Below, piece by piece: positions 20,013-29,258 of a stretch of 64,000 bases of DNA. Each line of letters begins with the position of its first letter. The first letter of the stretch is position 1. This stretch comes from Corticibacter populi (GTDB lineage: Bacteria; Pseudomonadota; Gammaproteobacteria; Burkholderiales; Burkholderiaceae_C). The notes under the pieces were generated by a model that was given only the letters and a program-made list of their open reading frames with translations, was not told the origin of the DNA and ran no database searches. A program made the position numbers and the translations under genes. The stretch covers positions 372,001 to 436,000 of the forward strand of contig NZ_SGWR01000003.1 in assembly GCF_004217315.1 (NCBI RefSeq). The letters are read 5' to 3'.

Positions 20013-21995
20013 ATGAGCCCGCGAAATTCCGAGCACGCGCCACGCCGCTACCGTCTGCAAGCCCTGAGTGTCCTCATGGCCGCCGCCATGCTGGCCGCCT
20101 GTGGCGGCAATGACGATGACAACAGCGCAACCCCGGCACCCACGCCTGCCCCGGCACCGGCACCGGAGCCCACTCCGGAGCCCGAGCTCACCCCGTCCAG
20201 CCTCGTGCTGGAGAAGATCGGTGGCTATGCCTCCGGCGTGTTCGGCCAGAGCGCGGCGGAGATCGTCGGCTTCGACCCGCAGAGCCAGCGGGCCTTTGTG
20301 GTCAACGCCAGGGAAGGCGCGCTGGATGTGCTCGACCTGACCGATCCCGCCGCCCCCAGGCTGCTGCAGACCCTGCGGACCGAGGGCATCCTGGCCGGCT
20401 CCGAGGTCAACAGCGTGGCGGTCAAGGACGGGCTCGTGGCGCTGGCCATCCAGGCGGCCGACAAGACCGATCCGGGCCGGGTCGCCATTTACAGCGCGGC
20501 CGACCTGACGCTGCTGAGCAGCGTGACGGTGGGCGCCTTGCCCGACAACATCGTCTTCACCCCCGATGGCAAGACGCTGCTGACCGCCAACGAAGGCGAG
20601 CCCAGCGATGACTATCAGATCGACCCGAAGGGCTCGGTCAGCATCATCGACGTCAGCGAGCCCGCCCAGCCGGTGGTGCGTACGGCCGACTTCAGTGCCT
20701 TCAATGGCCGCGAGGCCGAGTTGCGCAACCAGGGCGTGCGCATCTATGGCCCGGGCGCGAGCGCCGAGCAGGATTTCGAGCCTGAATACATCGCCGTCTC
20801 GGCCGATGGCAGCACGGCCTGGGTCACCCTGCAGGAAAACAACGCGCTGGCGAAGATCGACATCGCCGCGGCGCGTGTCACCGACATCCTGCCGCTGGGC
20901 TACAAGGACCATGGCAGCGCCGGCAATGAAATCGACGCCTCCGACGGTGACGGCAAGCCTGCGCTGATGGGTGTGGACATCCGCACCTGGCCGGGACTGC
21001 GCGGCCTCTACCTGCCCGACAGCATCGCGGCTTATGGCGCTGCCGATGGCAAGACCTACCTGGTGACGGCCAACGAGGGCGATGCCCGTGCCTGGGGTGA
21101 GGACGATGACGCCTACTGGGCTGGCGATGCCAAGAAGGGCTTCGTCGAGGAGTTCCGCGTCAAGCATCTGGTGCACAAGGACGGTTTCGATCGCCGTGCC
21201 GGTGACGACCTGCCGCCCCAACTGCGTGCACTGGCCGCCGGTGGGTTGCTCAGCCCGGATGTGTTCGGCTATTGCGGTGCCGTGGCCGGCAATCCCGGCG
21301 ACTGCCGCGCCGACCAGAACCTGGGCCGCTTGACGGTGACCTGGACCGAAGGCTTCCGCAAGGATGCCAACGGCCTGCCGGTGCTGTTCAACGCCAGCGG
21401 CGTCGAGGATCCTGCCGGCGACCGCCTGATGTATGACGCGCTCTATGCGTATGGCGCGCGCTCGATCTCGATCCGGGACGAGAATGGCGCGCAGGTCTGG
21501 GATTCGGGCGCCGATTTCGAGAAGTTCACGGCCAATCTGATCGAGACCCGCAATGGCAAGTCCTGCGAGCTGACCTCGGAGGGCCAGACCGTGCCTTGCA
21601 AGGAGTTCTTCAACTCCAACCACGAGGAAGGCCAGGGCTTCGACAACCGCAGCGACAACAAGGGCCCCGAGCCCGAAGGTCTGGCGCTGGGCACGATCGG
21701 CGAGAAAACCTTTGCCTTCGTCGGCCTGGAGCGCTTTGGTGGCGTGCTGGTCTATGACGTGACCAACCCGCAGGCCCCCACGCTGGAGGACTACATCAAC
21801 ACCCGCACCGACTGGACCACGGCCGCGCTGGACAAACTGGACTGGCCGACCGAAGGCGCAGCCGTGGGCGACCTCGGCCCCGAAGGACTGCACTTCGTGG
21901 CTGCGGCCGATTCGCCCAATGGCCAGCCGTTGCTGCTGGTGGGCCATGAGGTCAGCGGCACCACCACGGTGTACCAGCTCAACCTCAGCTATTGA
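20013..21995 (+). CDS. Choice-of-anchor-I type lipoprotein with beta-propeller-like repeats
   Basis: A 660-residue lipoprotein: signal peptide with lipobox LAAC (Cys 30), then an Asp-rich patch and a Pro/Ala/Glu spacer (about 31-65). The rest resembles choice-of-anchor I proteins: repeated strand motifs such as FDPQSQRAFVVNA, FTPDGKTLLTANEGEPSDDY, AVSADGSTAWVTLQENNA and GPEPEGLALG, typical of a propeller with acidic metal-binding loops. Such proteins are surface or periplasmic and sometimes linked to phosphate or alkaline-phosphatase functions, but this one's role is unknown. ATG 20013 follows AAGGAAAG and begins the signal peptide; a start at 19968 would bury it. Confidence 0.82.
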   Translation: MSPRNSEHAPRRYRLQALSVLMAAAMLAACGGNDDDNSATPAPTPAPAPAPEPTPEPELTPSSLVLEKIGGYASGVFGQSAAEIVGFDPQSQRAFVVNAREGALDVLDLTDPAAPRLLQTLRTEGILAGSEVNSVAVKDGLVALAIQAADKTDPGRVAIYSAADLTLLSSVTVGALPDNIVFTPDGKTLLTANEGEPSDDYQIDPKGSVSIIDVSEPAQPVVRTADFSAFNGREAELRNQGVRIYGPGASAEQDFEPEYIAVSADGSTAWVTLQENNALAKIDIAAARVTDILPLGYKDHGSAGNEIDASDGDGKPALMGVDIRTWPGLRGLYLPDSIAAYGAADGKTYLVTANEGDARAWGEDDDAYWAGDAKKGFVEEFRVKHLVHKDGFDRRAGDDLPPQLRALAAGGLLSPDVFGYCGAVAGNPGDCRADQNLGRLTVTWTEGFRKDANGLPVLFNASGVEDPAGDRLMYDALYAYGARSISIRDENGAQVWDSGADFEKFTANLIETRNGKSCELTSEGQTVPCKEFFNSNHEEGQGFDNRSDNKGPEPEGLALGTIGEKTFAFVGLERFGGVLVYDVTNPQAPTLEDYINTRTDWTTAALDKLDWPTEGAAVGDLGPEGLHFVAAADSPNGQPLLLVGHEVSGTTTVYQLNLSY

Positions 21996-21999
21996 GACT

Positions 22000-22022
22000 G
22001 ATGGCCGGTTCCGGCCATCTTC
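22000..22022. terminator. Hairpin between convergent lipoprotein and DadA-like genes
   Basis: GATGGCCGG (22000-22008) and CCGGCCATC (22011-22019) form a perfect 9-bp stem with a TT loop, then TT. Its place just after the lipoprotein stop and before a convergent gene fits a terminator, although the T-run is short. Confidence 0.65.
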
Positions 22023-22157
22023 CGTATCATTGGGCCGGGTCACGGGGCGGCAGGCGCGGTGCACATGCACCGCCCGCCGCCCCGTTTCATTTCCAGGACT
22101 CGCGCTGACTGCCGGGCAGTGGCTGCGATGCGTGCGGCTGGAATGGCCAGAGCGTCG

Positions 22158-23381
22158 TCAGGGGACGATGGCATCTGCCAGTTGCGCGGCCGAGCCAAAG
22201 GCCAGCGTGAAGCCCAGCGCGCCGTGGCCGGTGTTGATCCACAGATTGCCCGTGCCCTGCGCGGCGCGGGTGATGGGCAGGCCCGTGGGCGTGGCGGGCC
22301 GCATGCCCGTCCATGCCGCGCAGTCGCCGGTCAAGGTGTTCTGCAGGGACGGAAAGACCGCCCGGGTGGAATTGCGCAGGCTGGCGATCTTGGTCGGATC
22401 GAGGCGGGTGTCGGGCCCCACCAGCTCGACCATGCCGGCCACGCGCAGGCGCTGGCCGACGCGCGCGAACACCACCTTGCGGCTGGTGTCGGTGATGCTC
22501 ACCCGTGGTGCGGCCGCGTCTGGTGCCTCTGCCACATCGAGCGTGATGCTGTAGCCCTTGAGCGGATAGACCGGCAAATGCTCGCCCAGTGGCCGCAGCA
22601 ACTGCGGGCTTTGCCAGCCCAGGCTGACGACGAACTGGTCGGCCTCGATCTCGCCGGCGCTGGTGCGAACGGCTCGCGCCCGGCCGCCGGCGCTGACGAT
22701 GCCCTGCACCTCGGTGCCGTACAGAAAGCGCACGCCGCGTTCGGCCAGCCAGGCAGCCAGTCCGGTGCACACCAGGTGGCAGTCGGCCACGCATTCGCTC
22801 GGGGTGTGCACGGCGCCGGCAATGCGCGGGCCATAGGCGGTCAGCGCCGGCTCGATGGCCAGTGTCTCGTCGCGGCCGAGCACGCTCTGCGGACTGCCGC
22901 CCATCTGCGCCTGCAGCGCCACCTGTTGGCGCGCACCGGCCACGCCGGCCTCGCTCAGGTACAGCACCAGCTTGCCAGGCTGCGCAAAGTCGCAGGACAT
23001 GCCGGTGGCTGCGAGCATGGCGTCATAGCCGGCGCGACTGTGCGCGGCCAGCTCCAGCAGCGCGCGCGTGGTGGCGTGGGATCTGCCGGCATTGCAGGCG
23101 GCGAGGAACTCCAGGCCCCAGCGCCATTGCCGCGGGTCGGCCTGCAGGCGGAATTTCAGCGGTGAATCGGGCTCCAGGAACAGTTTGGGCAATTGCTTCC
23201 AGATGGCGGGGTCGGCCAGCGGCTGTACATAGGAGTAACTCAGTTGCGCGCCATTGCCGGCGCTGGCGCCTTCGCCGGGGCCCGGGCGCGCGTCGATCAC
23301 CGTGACGCTGCAACCGCGCTGGTGCAGTTCATAGGCCGTAGCCAGGCCGATGATGCCCGAGCCCAAAATGCATGCATGCAT
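22158..23381 (-). CDS. D-amino acid dehydrogenase-like FAD oxidoreductase
   Basis: A 407-residue DAO-family flavoprotein with the N-terminal FAD fold LGSGIIGLATAYELHQRG, the DARPGPGEGASAGNGAQLSYSY region and the C-terminal WTGMRPATPTGLPI and NTGHGALGFTLA blocks typical of DadA. It probably oxidises D-amino acids to keto acids at the inner membrane. The start at 23381 gives the Rossmann fold directly (MHACILGSG) behind AAGGAA. It is divergent from an amino-acid binding protein gene and near an aspartate racemase gene, consistent with D-amino-acid use. Other DAO-type deaminating enzymes cannot be excluded. Confidence 0.85.
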   Translation of the reverse strand: MHACILGSGIIGLATAYELHQRGCSVTVIDARPGPGEGASAGNGAQLSYSYVQPLADPAIWKQLPKLFLEPDSPLKFRLQADPRQWRWGLEFLAACNAGRSHATTRALLELAAHSRAGYDAMLAATGMSCDFAQPGKLVLYLSEAGVAGARQQVALQAQMGGSPQSVLGRDETLAIEPALTAYGPRIAGAVHTPSECVADCHLVCTGLAAWLAERGVRFLYGTEVQGIVSAGGRARAVRTSAGEIEADQFVVSLGWQSPQLLRPLGEHLPVYPLKGYSITLDVAEAPDAAAPRVSITDTSRKVVFARVGQRLRVAGMVELVGPDTRLDPTKIASLRNSTRAVFPSLQNTLTGDCAAWTGMRPATPTGLPITRAAQGTGNLWINTGHGALGFTLAFGSAAQLADAIVP

Positions 23382-23493
23382 GTCGATTCCTTGCGTGAGG
23401 GGCGGTGCGTGGCAGCCGCCGTGGTGGCATGCCGCAGGCACCGTCCGAATGGATGGCAGATGATAGGCCTGTTTTTTGCTTGCCTCTTTGACA

Positions 23494-23505
23494 GGTGTTA
23501 ACACC
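23494..23505. promoter_or_regulatory. 12-bp palindrome in the DadA / binding-protein promoter region
   Basis: GGTGTTAACACC is a perfect 12-bp palindrome located between the divergent DadA-like and amino-acid binding protein genes, 72 bases upstream of the latter. It could be an operator for a dimeric repressor. No regulator gene lies between the two, so the binding protein is unknown. Confidence 0.35.
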
Positions 23506-23576
23506 ATGGCAAACTGGTGCTCAAGCAAGCACAATGCCAAGCATCCCCTGTTCATTCATTTCGGAGAGTTGTCCCC

Positions 23577-24461
23577 ATGAAAAAAGTCCTGTCCTGCATT
23601 TCCCTGGCGGTCGCTGCCACCATCCCTGTCATGGCCCATGCCGATACGCTGGCCAAGGTGGCGTCTTCCGGCGAGATCACGCTGGCCTACCGCGAATCCT
23701 CCGTGCCGTTCAGCTACCTCGAAGGCCCCAATGACCCGATCGGTTTCTCGGTGGACCTCGCCAAGGCCGTGGTCGAGCAGCTCAAGAAGGATCTGAACAA
23801 GCCCGACATCAAGATCAAGTGGCAGGCCGTCACCTCGCAAAACCGCATTCCGCTGCTGGTCAATGGCACCATCGACCTCGAGTGCGGCTCCACCACCAAC
23901 AACAGCGCCCGTGGCAAGGACGTGGCCTTCGCCACCAACCACTTCTATACCGGCACGCGCCTGCTGGTGAAGAAGTCCACCGGCATCACCGGCTACGCGG
24001 ACACCAAGGGCAAGACCATCACCTCGACGACCGGCACCACCAACCTCCAGGTGCTGCGCAAGTACGACCGTGACAACGAGATGGGCTGGAACCTGGTCTC
24101 TGCCAAGGACCATGCCGATGCTTTCCTGCTGGTCGAATCGGACCGTGCGGCGGCCTTCGGCATGGATGACATCCTGCTGTTTGGCCTGATCGGCAACGCA
24201 CGCAACCCGCAGGACTTCGAGGTGGTGGGTGAATCGCTGCAGGTCGAGCCCTACGCCTGCATGCTGCGCAAGGACGATCCGAAGTTCAAGACGCTGGTCG
24301 ATGGCGTGATCAACGGGCTGATGGATTCGGGCGAGTTCACCACGCTGTACGACAAGTGGTTCCTGCAACCGATCCCGCCGCGCAATGTGGCGCTGGGCCT
24401 GGAGATGAGCCAGGATCTCAAGGACAACCTGAAGGCCCACAGCGACCAGCCGGCCAATTGA
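23577..24461 (+). CDS. Amino-acid ABC transporter substrate-binding protein (glutamate/aspartate type)
   Basis: A 294-residue periplasmic binding protein: signal peptide (about 1-22, ending PVMAHA), then the family-3 solute-binding fold with SGEITLAYRESSVPFSYL, the IDLECGSTTNN motif typical of GltI-like glutamate/aspartate binders, and DSGEFTTLYDKWFLQP near the end. It delivers dicarboxylic amino acids to an ABC permease. No permease or ATPase gene follows, so it must share a transporter encoded elsewhere. ATG 23577 follows GGAGAG and starts the signal peptide. Its neighbours, a DadA-like oxidase and aspartate racemase, suggest a role in D-/L-aspartate or glutamate uptake. Confidence 0.88.
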   Translation: MKKVLSCISLAVAATIPVMAHADTLAKVASSGEITLAYRESSVPFSYLEGPNDPIGFSVDLAKAVVEQLKKDLNKPDIKIKWQAVTSQNRIPLLVNGTIDLECGSTTNNSARGKDVAFATNHFYTGTRLLVKKSTGITGYADTKGKTITSTTGTTNLQVLRKYDRDNEMGWNLVSAKDHADAFLLVESDRAAAFGMDDILLFGLIGNARNPQDFEVVGESLQVEPYACMLRKDDPKFKTLVDGVINGLMDSGEFTTLYDKWFLQPIPPRNVALGLEMSQDLKDNLKAHSDQPAN

Positions 24462-24483
24462 TGACATTGTTCCCGCTTTGAGA

Positions 24484-24653
24484 ACCTGTTGACGATCTTT
24501 CCGTGGTTCACGCAGGAGGTCAAAAACGCAGTGGGCAAGACGCCCGTCGCAGTCCAGACTGGGCGTCTGTGCAAGGCGGGCAACGCCGTCCGGTGCGTTT
24601 TTGACCTCCTGCCCTTCGGGACAACGTGACCCATGAAAAGATCGTAAGCAGGT
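24484..24653. repeat. 170-bp palindromic repeat element (copy 2)
   Basis: The ends (24484-24500 and 24637-24653) match as inverted repeats at 15 of 17 positions, and an internal perfect 19-bp inverted repeat pairs 24512-24530 with 24594-24612. Further inner pairing (GACGCCC / GGGCGTC) makes nearly the whole element foldable into one long hairpin. The end sequence is related to the arms at 3584-3698. It lies between two same-strand genes and carries no reading frame of its own. It is best read as a MITE- or REP-like element; it may also end transcripts of the upstream gene. Confidence 0.7.
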
Positions 24654-24739
24654 CCTGAGTGGGACGGCAGTGCAGGGGCGCCGCGGCGCCGCTACACTGC
24701 CTTTTTTACGTGATCGCGCGCTGCGCGCATGGCATTCCA

Positions 24740-25567
24740 ATGGCAAGCAAGCAATCTCTTCCTTCCACGCAAATCGTTGGCATCCTCGGCGGCATGGGCC
24801 CGGCTGCCGGGGCCGATTTCGTGCGCCTTTTCGTGCATGCCTGTGACGAATACCTCAAGCACCACCGGCTGCCGGTGGTCGATCAGGCCTATCCAGAGCA
24901 CTGGCTGGCGCAGTTGCCGGTGCCCGATCGCACCGCCGCCATTGCCGCGCCGGACAATGCCGCGATCAGCCCGCTGGAGCCGCTGGCCAAAGGCCTGGGC
25001 CAGTTGCAGGCGCTGGGCGCGACCAGCGTGGCCATCGCCTGCAACACCGCGCATTACTGGCATGCGGCGCTGCAGCAGCGCTGTCCCGGCGTGCGGTTGC
25101 TGCACATCGTCGAGGAGGTGGTGGCAGCATTGCGCCAGCCGGACGATGCGGGCGGGCCAGCCAACCAGGTGCTGCTGCTGGCCACCCAGGGCACCTACCG
25201 CAGCGGCCTTTACGACGGGGCGCTGGCGCAGGCCGGCATCACCGTGCACAAACCCACGCCCGAGGAGCGCGAACAGTTGATGCGCGGCATCTTCGATGGC
25301 GTCAAGCGCGGCGACATGGCGGTGGCCAATCACTTCTTCGGACCGGTGCTGCAGGCGCTGCGCGCGCGCCACGGCGACTGCCCGGTGGTGATGGCCTGCA
25401 CCGAGATTCCGCTGGCGTTGCCGCAGGCGCCAGAGGCCCGGGGGCTGCGCCTGATCGACCCGGCCCGGGTGCTGGCGCAGGCGCTGGCACGGCGGGCCTA
25501 TGGCGATGCCGGCAGCGATGGCGTGGCGACTGTCGCGACTGGCGAGGCTGCCGGCGCGGCGCATTGA
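24740..25567 (+). CDS. Aspartate/glutamate racemase family protein
   Basis: A 275-residue protein with the two catalytic-Cys motifs of the Asp/Glu racemase superfamily: ACNTAHYW (N-terminal half) and MACTEIPLAL (C-terminal half), plus the starting GILGGMGPAAGADF signature of the aspartate racemase subgroup. It likely interconverts L- and D-aspartate (or glutamate) without a cofactor. The start at 24740 is chosen because the fold begins soon after. Its last 70 bases overlap, on the opposite strand, the end of the next LysR gene; the C-terminal 25 residues are low-complexity Ala/Gly, so the overlap is probably dispensable tail. Confidence 0.85.
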   Translation: MASKQSLPSTQIVGILGGMGPAAGADFVRLFVHACDEYLKHHRLPVVDQAYPEHWLAQLPVPDRTAAIAAPDNAAISPLEPLAKGLGQLQALGATSVAIACNTAHYWHAALQQRCPGVRLLHIVEEVVAALRQPDDAGGPANQVLLLATQGTYRSGLYDGALAQAGITVHKPTPEEREQLMRGIFDGVKRGDMAVANHFFGPVLQALRARHGDCPVVMACTEIPLALPQAPEARGLRLIDPARVLAQALARRAYGDAGSDGVATVATGEAAGAAH

Positions 25568-26535
25568 TCGACACCGCTACAGGCCTCACTGCCGACATCA
25601 CTGCCGGCATCGCCAGTGCCACCGATGCTGTCATTGGCCTGCTGCTGCAGCCACTGGCGGAAGGCTGCCAGCGCCGGCCGCTCGGCCTTGCGCTCGGGCA
25701 CGATCAGCCAATAGGCTCGCTCGGTGGTGAGCGCCTGCCGGCAGGGCATGATGAGCTGGCCTGACTGCAGCTCCTGCTGGATCAGGAACGGCGGGATCAG
25801 CGCCACGCCCATGCGCAGGGTGGCTGCCTGCGCCAGCATCGAGAAGAGTTCCAGCCGCATGCCCGACATGTCGTGCGCGACGCGCTGGCCTTGCGCTTCG
25901 AACCATTGCCGCCACGCATAGGGCCGGGTGGCCTGCTGCAGCAGCGGCAGGCGGGCGATGGTCTCAGGGGTCATCTGCGCCGCCGCGCCCGGCAACCGCG
26001 GACTGCACACCGGCACCGGGTATTCGTGCATCAGGAAATGCGCCACCGTGCCGGGCCAGCCAGCATCGCCGAAGTAGATCGCGGCATCGAAATCGGTCTG
26101 GTCGAAGAGGAAAGGGCGCGTCTGCGTGTTCATGTGCACCAGCACGTCCGGGTGCCGGCGCTGGAAGTCGGGCAGGCGCGGCAGCAGCCAGCGCGTGGCG
26201 AAGGTGGGTACCACGGCCAGTTCCAGCTCGCTGCCGCTGCCTTGCTGGGCCATCAGGTTGAGCGTGTCGCGCGCCAGCGCATCGAGCCGGGGGCTGATCT
26301 GGCGGTAATAGTGCTGGCCGGCCTCGGTCAGCTGCACGCCGCGCCGGGTGCGGCGAAACAGCGGCACGCCCAGGTAGTGTTCCAGCGTGGCGATCTGCCG
26401 GCAGATGGCGCTTTGCGTCAGCGCCAGTTCATCGGCCGCGCGGGTGAAGCTCTCATGGCGCGCGGCGGCCTCGAAGGCCAGCAGGCCGCTGGTGCTGGGA
26501 ATCTTGCGTCGCATGCCGTGCATCTTAAACAGCAT
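25498..26535 (-). CDS. LysR-family regulator (GcvA-like)
   Basis: Up to 345 residues. The N-terminal winged helix (about 12-70) has the GcvA-type start PSTSGLLAFEAAARHESFT and the SAICRQIATLE recognition helix; the rest is a type-2 periplasmic-binding-like effector domain. The last about 40 residues are Ala/Ser/Gly-rich and overlap the racemase gene tail. It is divergent from glutaryl-CoA dehydrogenase, which it likely regulates. The start is uncertain among 26535, 26523 and 26514; the last would give the commonest GcvA-like N terminus (MRRKIPST). Confidence 0.85.
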   Translation of the reverse strand: MLFKMHGMRRKIPSTSGLLAFEAAARHESFTRAADELALTQSAICRQIATLEHYLGVPLFRRTRRGVQLTEAGQHYYRQISPRLDALARDTLNLMAQQGSGSELELAVVPTFATRWLLPRLPDFQRRHPDVLVHMNTQTRPFLFDQTDFDAAIYFGDAGWPGTVAHFLMHEYPVPVCSPRLPGAAAQMTPETIARLPLLQQATRPYAWRQWFEAQGQRVAHDMSGMRLELFSMLAQAATLRMGVALIPPFLIQQELQSGQLIMPCRQALTTERAYWLIVPERKAERPALAAFRQWLQQQANDSIGGTGDAGSDVGSEACSGVDQCAAPAASPVATVATPSLPASP

Positions 26536-26659
26536 TGCATTTCGGAGTGTGTTTTTCGCACAATGAAGTGCATAAAAAGCGATTGATATGGTGTTTTTGG
26601 CTTTCTAAAATGCCAAATATTCACTTTTCATGCATTCATCGCATCCAAGGAGACACCGC

Positions 26660-27847
26660 ATGGCTACCAGCAAAGCTGCATTCAATTGGGAAGATCCGCT
26701 GTTCCTCGAAGGTCAGCTCACCGAGGACGAGCGTCAGATCCGCGACGCCGCGCGGGCCTATTGCCAGGACAAGCTGCGGCCGCGCGTGCAGCTGGCGTTC
26801 CGCAACGAGGCCACCGATCCGGCCATCTTCCGCGAAATGGGCGAACTGGGCCTGCTGGGTGCGACCATCCCCGAGCAGTACGGCGGCGCAGGTCTCAACT
26901 ATGTCTCTTACGGCCTCATCGCCCGCGAGGTTGAGCGCGTCGACTCGGGCTACCGTTCGATGATGAGCGTGCAGTCTTCGCTGGTGATGGTGCCGATCAA
27001 CGCGTTCGGCAACGAGGCCACCAAGCAGAAGTACCTGCCCAGGCTGGCCACCGGCGAGTGGATCGGCTGCTTCGGCCTGACCGAGCCCAACCACGGCTCC
27101 GACCCCGGCAGCATGATCACCCGCGCCCGCAAGGTCGAGGGCGGCTACAGCCTCACCGGCAGCAAGATGTGGATCACCAACAGCCCGATCGCCGACGTGT
27201 TCGTGGTCTGGGCCAAGGACGACGAGGGCCAGATCCGCGGCTTCGTGCTCGAGCGCGGCTGGAAGGGCTTGTCGAGCCCGGCCATCCACGGCAAGGTGGG
27301 GCTGCGCGCCTCCATCACCGGCGAGATCGTCATGGACGAAGTCTTCGTGCCCGAGGAAAACGCTTTTCCCGAGGTGCGTGGCCTCAAGGGCCCGTTCACC
27401 TGCCTGAATTCGGCCCGCTACGGTATTGCCTGGGGCGCGCTGGGCGCCGCCGAGGACTGCCTGGCCACGGCGCGCCAGTACACGCTGGACCGCAAGCAGT
27501 TCGGCCGTCCGCTGGCAGCCAACCAGCTCATCCAGAAGAAGCTCGCGGACATGGTCACCGAGATCAGCCTGGGGCTGCAGGCCTGCCTGCAGGTCGGACG
27601 CCTCAAGGACGCCGGGCAGGCGCCGGTGGAGATCACCTCCATCATCAAGCGCAACTCCTGCGGCAAGGCGCTCGACATCGCCCGCCAGGCCCGCGACATG
27701 CTCGGCGGCAATGGCATCAGCGACGAGTTCGGCGTGGCGCGCCATCTGGTCAACCTGGAGGTGGTCAACACCTACGAGGGCACGCACGATGTGCACGCGC
27801 TGATTATCGGCCGCGCCATCACTGGCATTGCGGCGTTCGCCAATTGA
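26660..27847 (+). CDS. gcdH: Glutaryl-CoA dehydrogenase
   Basis: A 395-residue acyl-CoA dehydrogenase with the FAD signature [15 protein letters not shown], the [15 protein letters not shown] block typical of GCDH, and the catalytic glutamate in [17 protein letters not shown] near the C terminus. It oxidises and decarboxylates glutaryl-CoA to crotonyl-CoA in lysine, tryptophan or benzoate breakdown. ATG 26660 follows AAGGAGA at 26647-26653, which rules for it over the in-frame codon at 26630. The next gene encodes a CoA-transferase that could charge free glutarate, and a divergent LysR regulator lies upstream. Confidence 0.93.
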   Translation: MATSKAAFNWEDPLFLEGQLTEDERQIRDAARAYCQDKLRPRVQLAFRNEATDPAIFREMGELGLLGATIPEQYGGAGLNYVSYGLIAREVERVDSGYRSMMSVQSSLVMVPINAFGNEATKQKYLPRLATGEWIGCFGLTEPNHGSDPGSMITRARKVEGGYSLTGSKMWITNSPIADVFVVWAKDDEGQIRGFVLERGWKGLSSPAIHGKVGLRASITGEIVMDEVFVPEENAFPEVRGLKGPFTCLNSARYGIAWGALGAAEDCLATARQYTLDRKQFGRPLAANQLIQKKLADMVTEISLGLQACLQVGRLKDAGQAPVEITSIIKRNSCGKALDIARQARDMLGGNGISDEFGVARHLVNLEVVNTYEGTHDVHALIIGRAITGIAAFAN

Positions 27848-27854
27848 TCCATGC

Positions 27855-27872
27855 ATCCATTGATCAATGGAT
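27855..27872. repeat. 18-bp perfect palindrome after gcdH
   Basis: ATCCATTGATCAATGGAT is a perfect palindrome 8 bases after the gcdH stop, inside a wider GATC/ATGGATCGA-rich tract (27846-27895). It may slow or end transcription before the CoA-transferase gene, or be a protein site. No T-run follows. Confidence 0.5.
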
Positions 27873-27988
27873 CGATGGATCGACTGATCGACTGAGGCGG
27901 GCCGGCTGATCCGGTCTCGGCCCGGTGGCGCGAACCGCCCCGCCGGCCGGCAACGCATCTCCCCTTTTCACAGCACAGGCTCACCATC

Positions 27989-29209
27989 ATGGCAGGCGCG
28001 CTCTCGCACATCCGCGTACTCGATCTCTCCCGAATCCTCGCCGGACCCTGGGCCGGCCAGTTGCTGGCCGACCTGGGGGCCGACGTCATCAAGGTCGAGC
28101 GCCCCGGCGAAGGCGATGACACGCGCCGCTGGGGCCCGCCCTGGGTCCGGGACGAGGCCGGCGAGCCGACCGACATCGCCGCCTACTACCTCTGCGCCAA
28201 CCGCAACAAACGCTCCATCACCATCGACATCACGCAGCCCGAAGGGCAGGCGCTGGTGAAGAAGCTGGCGGCCGAGTCGGACGTGGTGCTGGAGAACTAC
28301 AAGGTTGGCGGCCTCAAGAAATACGGGCTGGACTACGCCTCGCTGGCCGAGGTCAATCCGCGCCTGGTTTATTGCTCCATCACCGGCTTTGGCCAGACCG
28401 GGCCGTATGCGGCGCGGGCCGGCTACGACTTCCTGATCCAGGGCCTGGGCGGCCTGATGAGCCTGACGGGCCGCCCCGATGGCGAGGACGGCGCCGGGCC
28501 GATGAAGGTGGGCGTGGCGCTCACCGACATCCTCACCGGCCTCTACGCCAGCAATGCCGTGCTGGCTGCGCTGGCCTGGCGCGAGCAAAGCGGGCAGGGC
28601 CAGTACATCGACATGGCACTGCTGGACGTGCAGGTGGCGTGCCTGGCCAACCAGGCATTGGGCTACCTGGCCACGGGCCAGAACCCGCCACGCCTGGGCA
28701 ATGCCCACCCGAGCATCGTGCCCTACCAGGATTTTCCGACCGCCGATGGCCACATGATCCTGGCGATCGGCAATGACGGGCAGTTCCAGCGCTTCTGCCA
28801 GGAGGCGGGGCAGCCCGAGCTGGCCAGCGATGCGCGCTTTGCCACCAATGCCCAGCGGGTGCAGCACCGCGCCGCGCTGATTGCGTTGCTGCGCGGGCTC
28901 ACGGTGCAACGCAGTACCGCCGAGTGGATTGCCGCGCTGGAAGCCAAGGCCGTACCTTGCGGTCCGATCAACCGGCTCTCCGAGGTGTTTGCCGACCCGC
29001 AGGTGCGCGCGCGCGGCGTGCAGTTGGCGATGCCGCACCCCACCGCCGGCCAGGTGCCGCAGGTGGCCAGCCCGATCCGGCTGTCGGCCACGCCGGTGGA
29101 GAACCGCCTGCCGCCACCGCTGCTGGGCCAGCACACCGACGAGATTCTGGCCGAGCTGGGGCTGGATGCGGATGCCATTGCCGCGTTGCGCGGCAATGGC
29201 GTGGTGTGA
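27989..29209 (+). CDS. CaiB/BaiF family CoA-transferase (probably glutarate CoA-transferase)
   Basis: A 406-residue class III CoA-transferase. It shows the N-terminal RVLDLSRILAGPWAGQLLADLGADVIKVE signature (read in parts), ENYKVGGLKKYGLDY and the GVALTDILTGLYA segment; D180 in the latter aligns by motif with the catalytic aspartate of formyl-CoA transferase. Placed directly after gcdH, it resembles succinyl-CoA:glutarate CoA-transferase (the SUGCT type), which would activate glutarate for GcdH using succinyl-CoA. The substrate is inferred from context; the family also handles hydroxymethylglutarate, mesaconate and carnitine. Confidence 0.85.
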   Translation: MAGALSHIRVLDLSRILAGPWAGQLLADLGADVIKVERPGEGDDTRRWGPPWVRDEAGEPTDIAAYYLCANRNKRSITIDITQPEGQALVKKLAAESDVVLENYKVGGLKKYGLDYASLAEVNPRLVYCSITGFGQTGPYAARAGYDFLIQGLGGLMSLTGRPDGEDGAGPMKVGVALTDILTGLYASNAVLAALAWREQSGQGQYIDMALLDVQVACLANQALGYLATGQNPPRLGNAHPSIVPYQDFPTADGHMILAIGNDGQFQRFCQEAGQPELASDARFATNAQRVQHRAALIALLRGLTVQRSTAEWIAALEAKAVPCGPINRLSEVFADPQVRARGVQLAMPHPTAGQVPQVASPIRLSATPVENRLPPPLLGQHTDEILAELGLDADAIAALRGNGVV

Positions 29210-29224
29210 GAAGGAACCGCTGAA

Positions 29225-29241
29225 ACGGCACGGCGTGCCGT
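29225..29241. terminator. Small hairpin between convergent CoA-transferase and M75 genes
   Basis: ACGGCAC (29225-29231) and GTGCCGT (29235-29241) form a 7-bp GC-rich stem with a 3-base loop in the 49-base gap between two convergent genes. There is no T-run, so termination efficiency is doubtful. Confidence 0.45.
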
Positions 29242-29258
29242 CGCGCCGGCTTCAGGCT

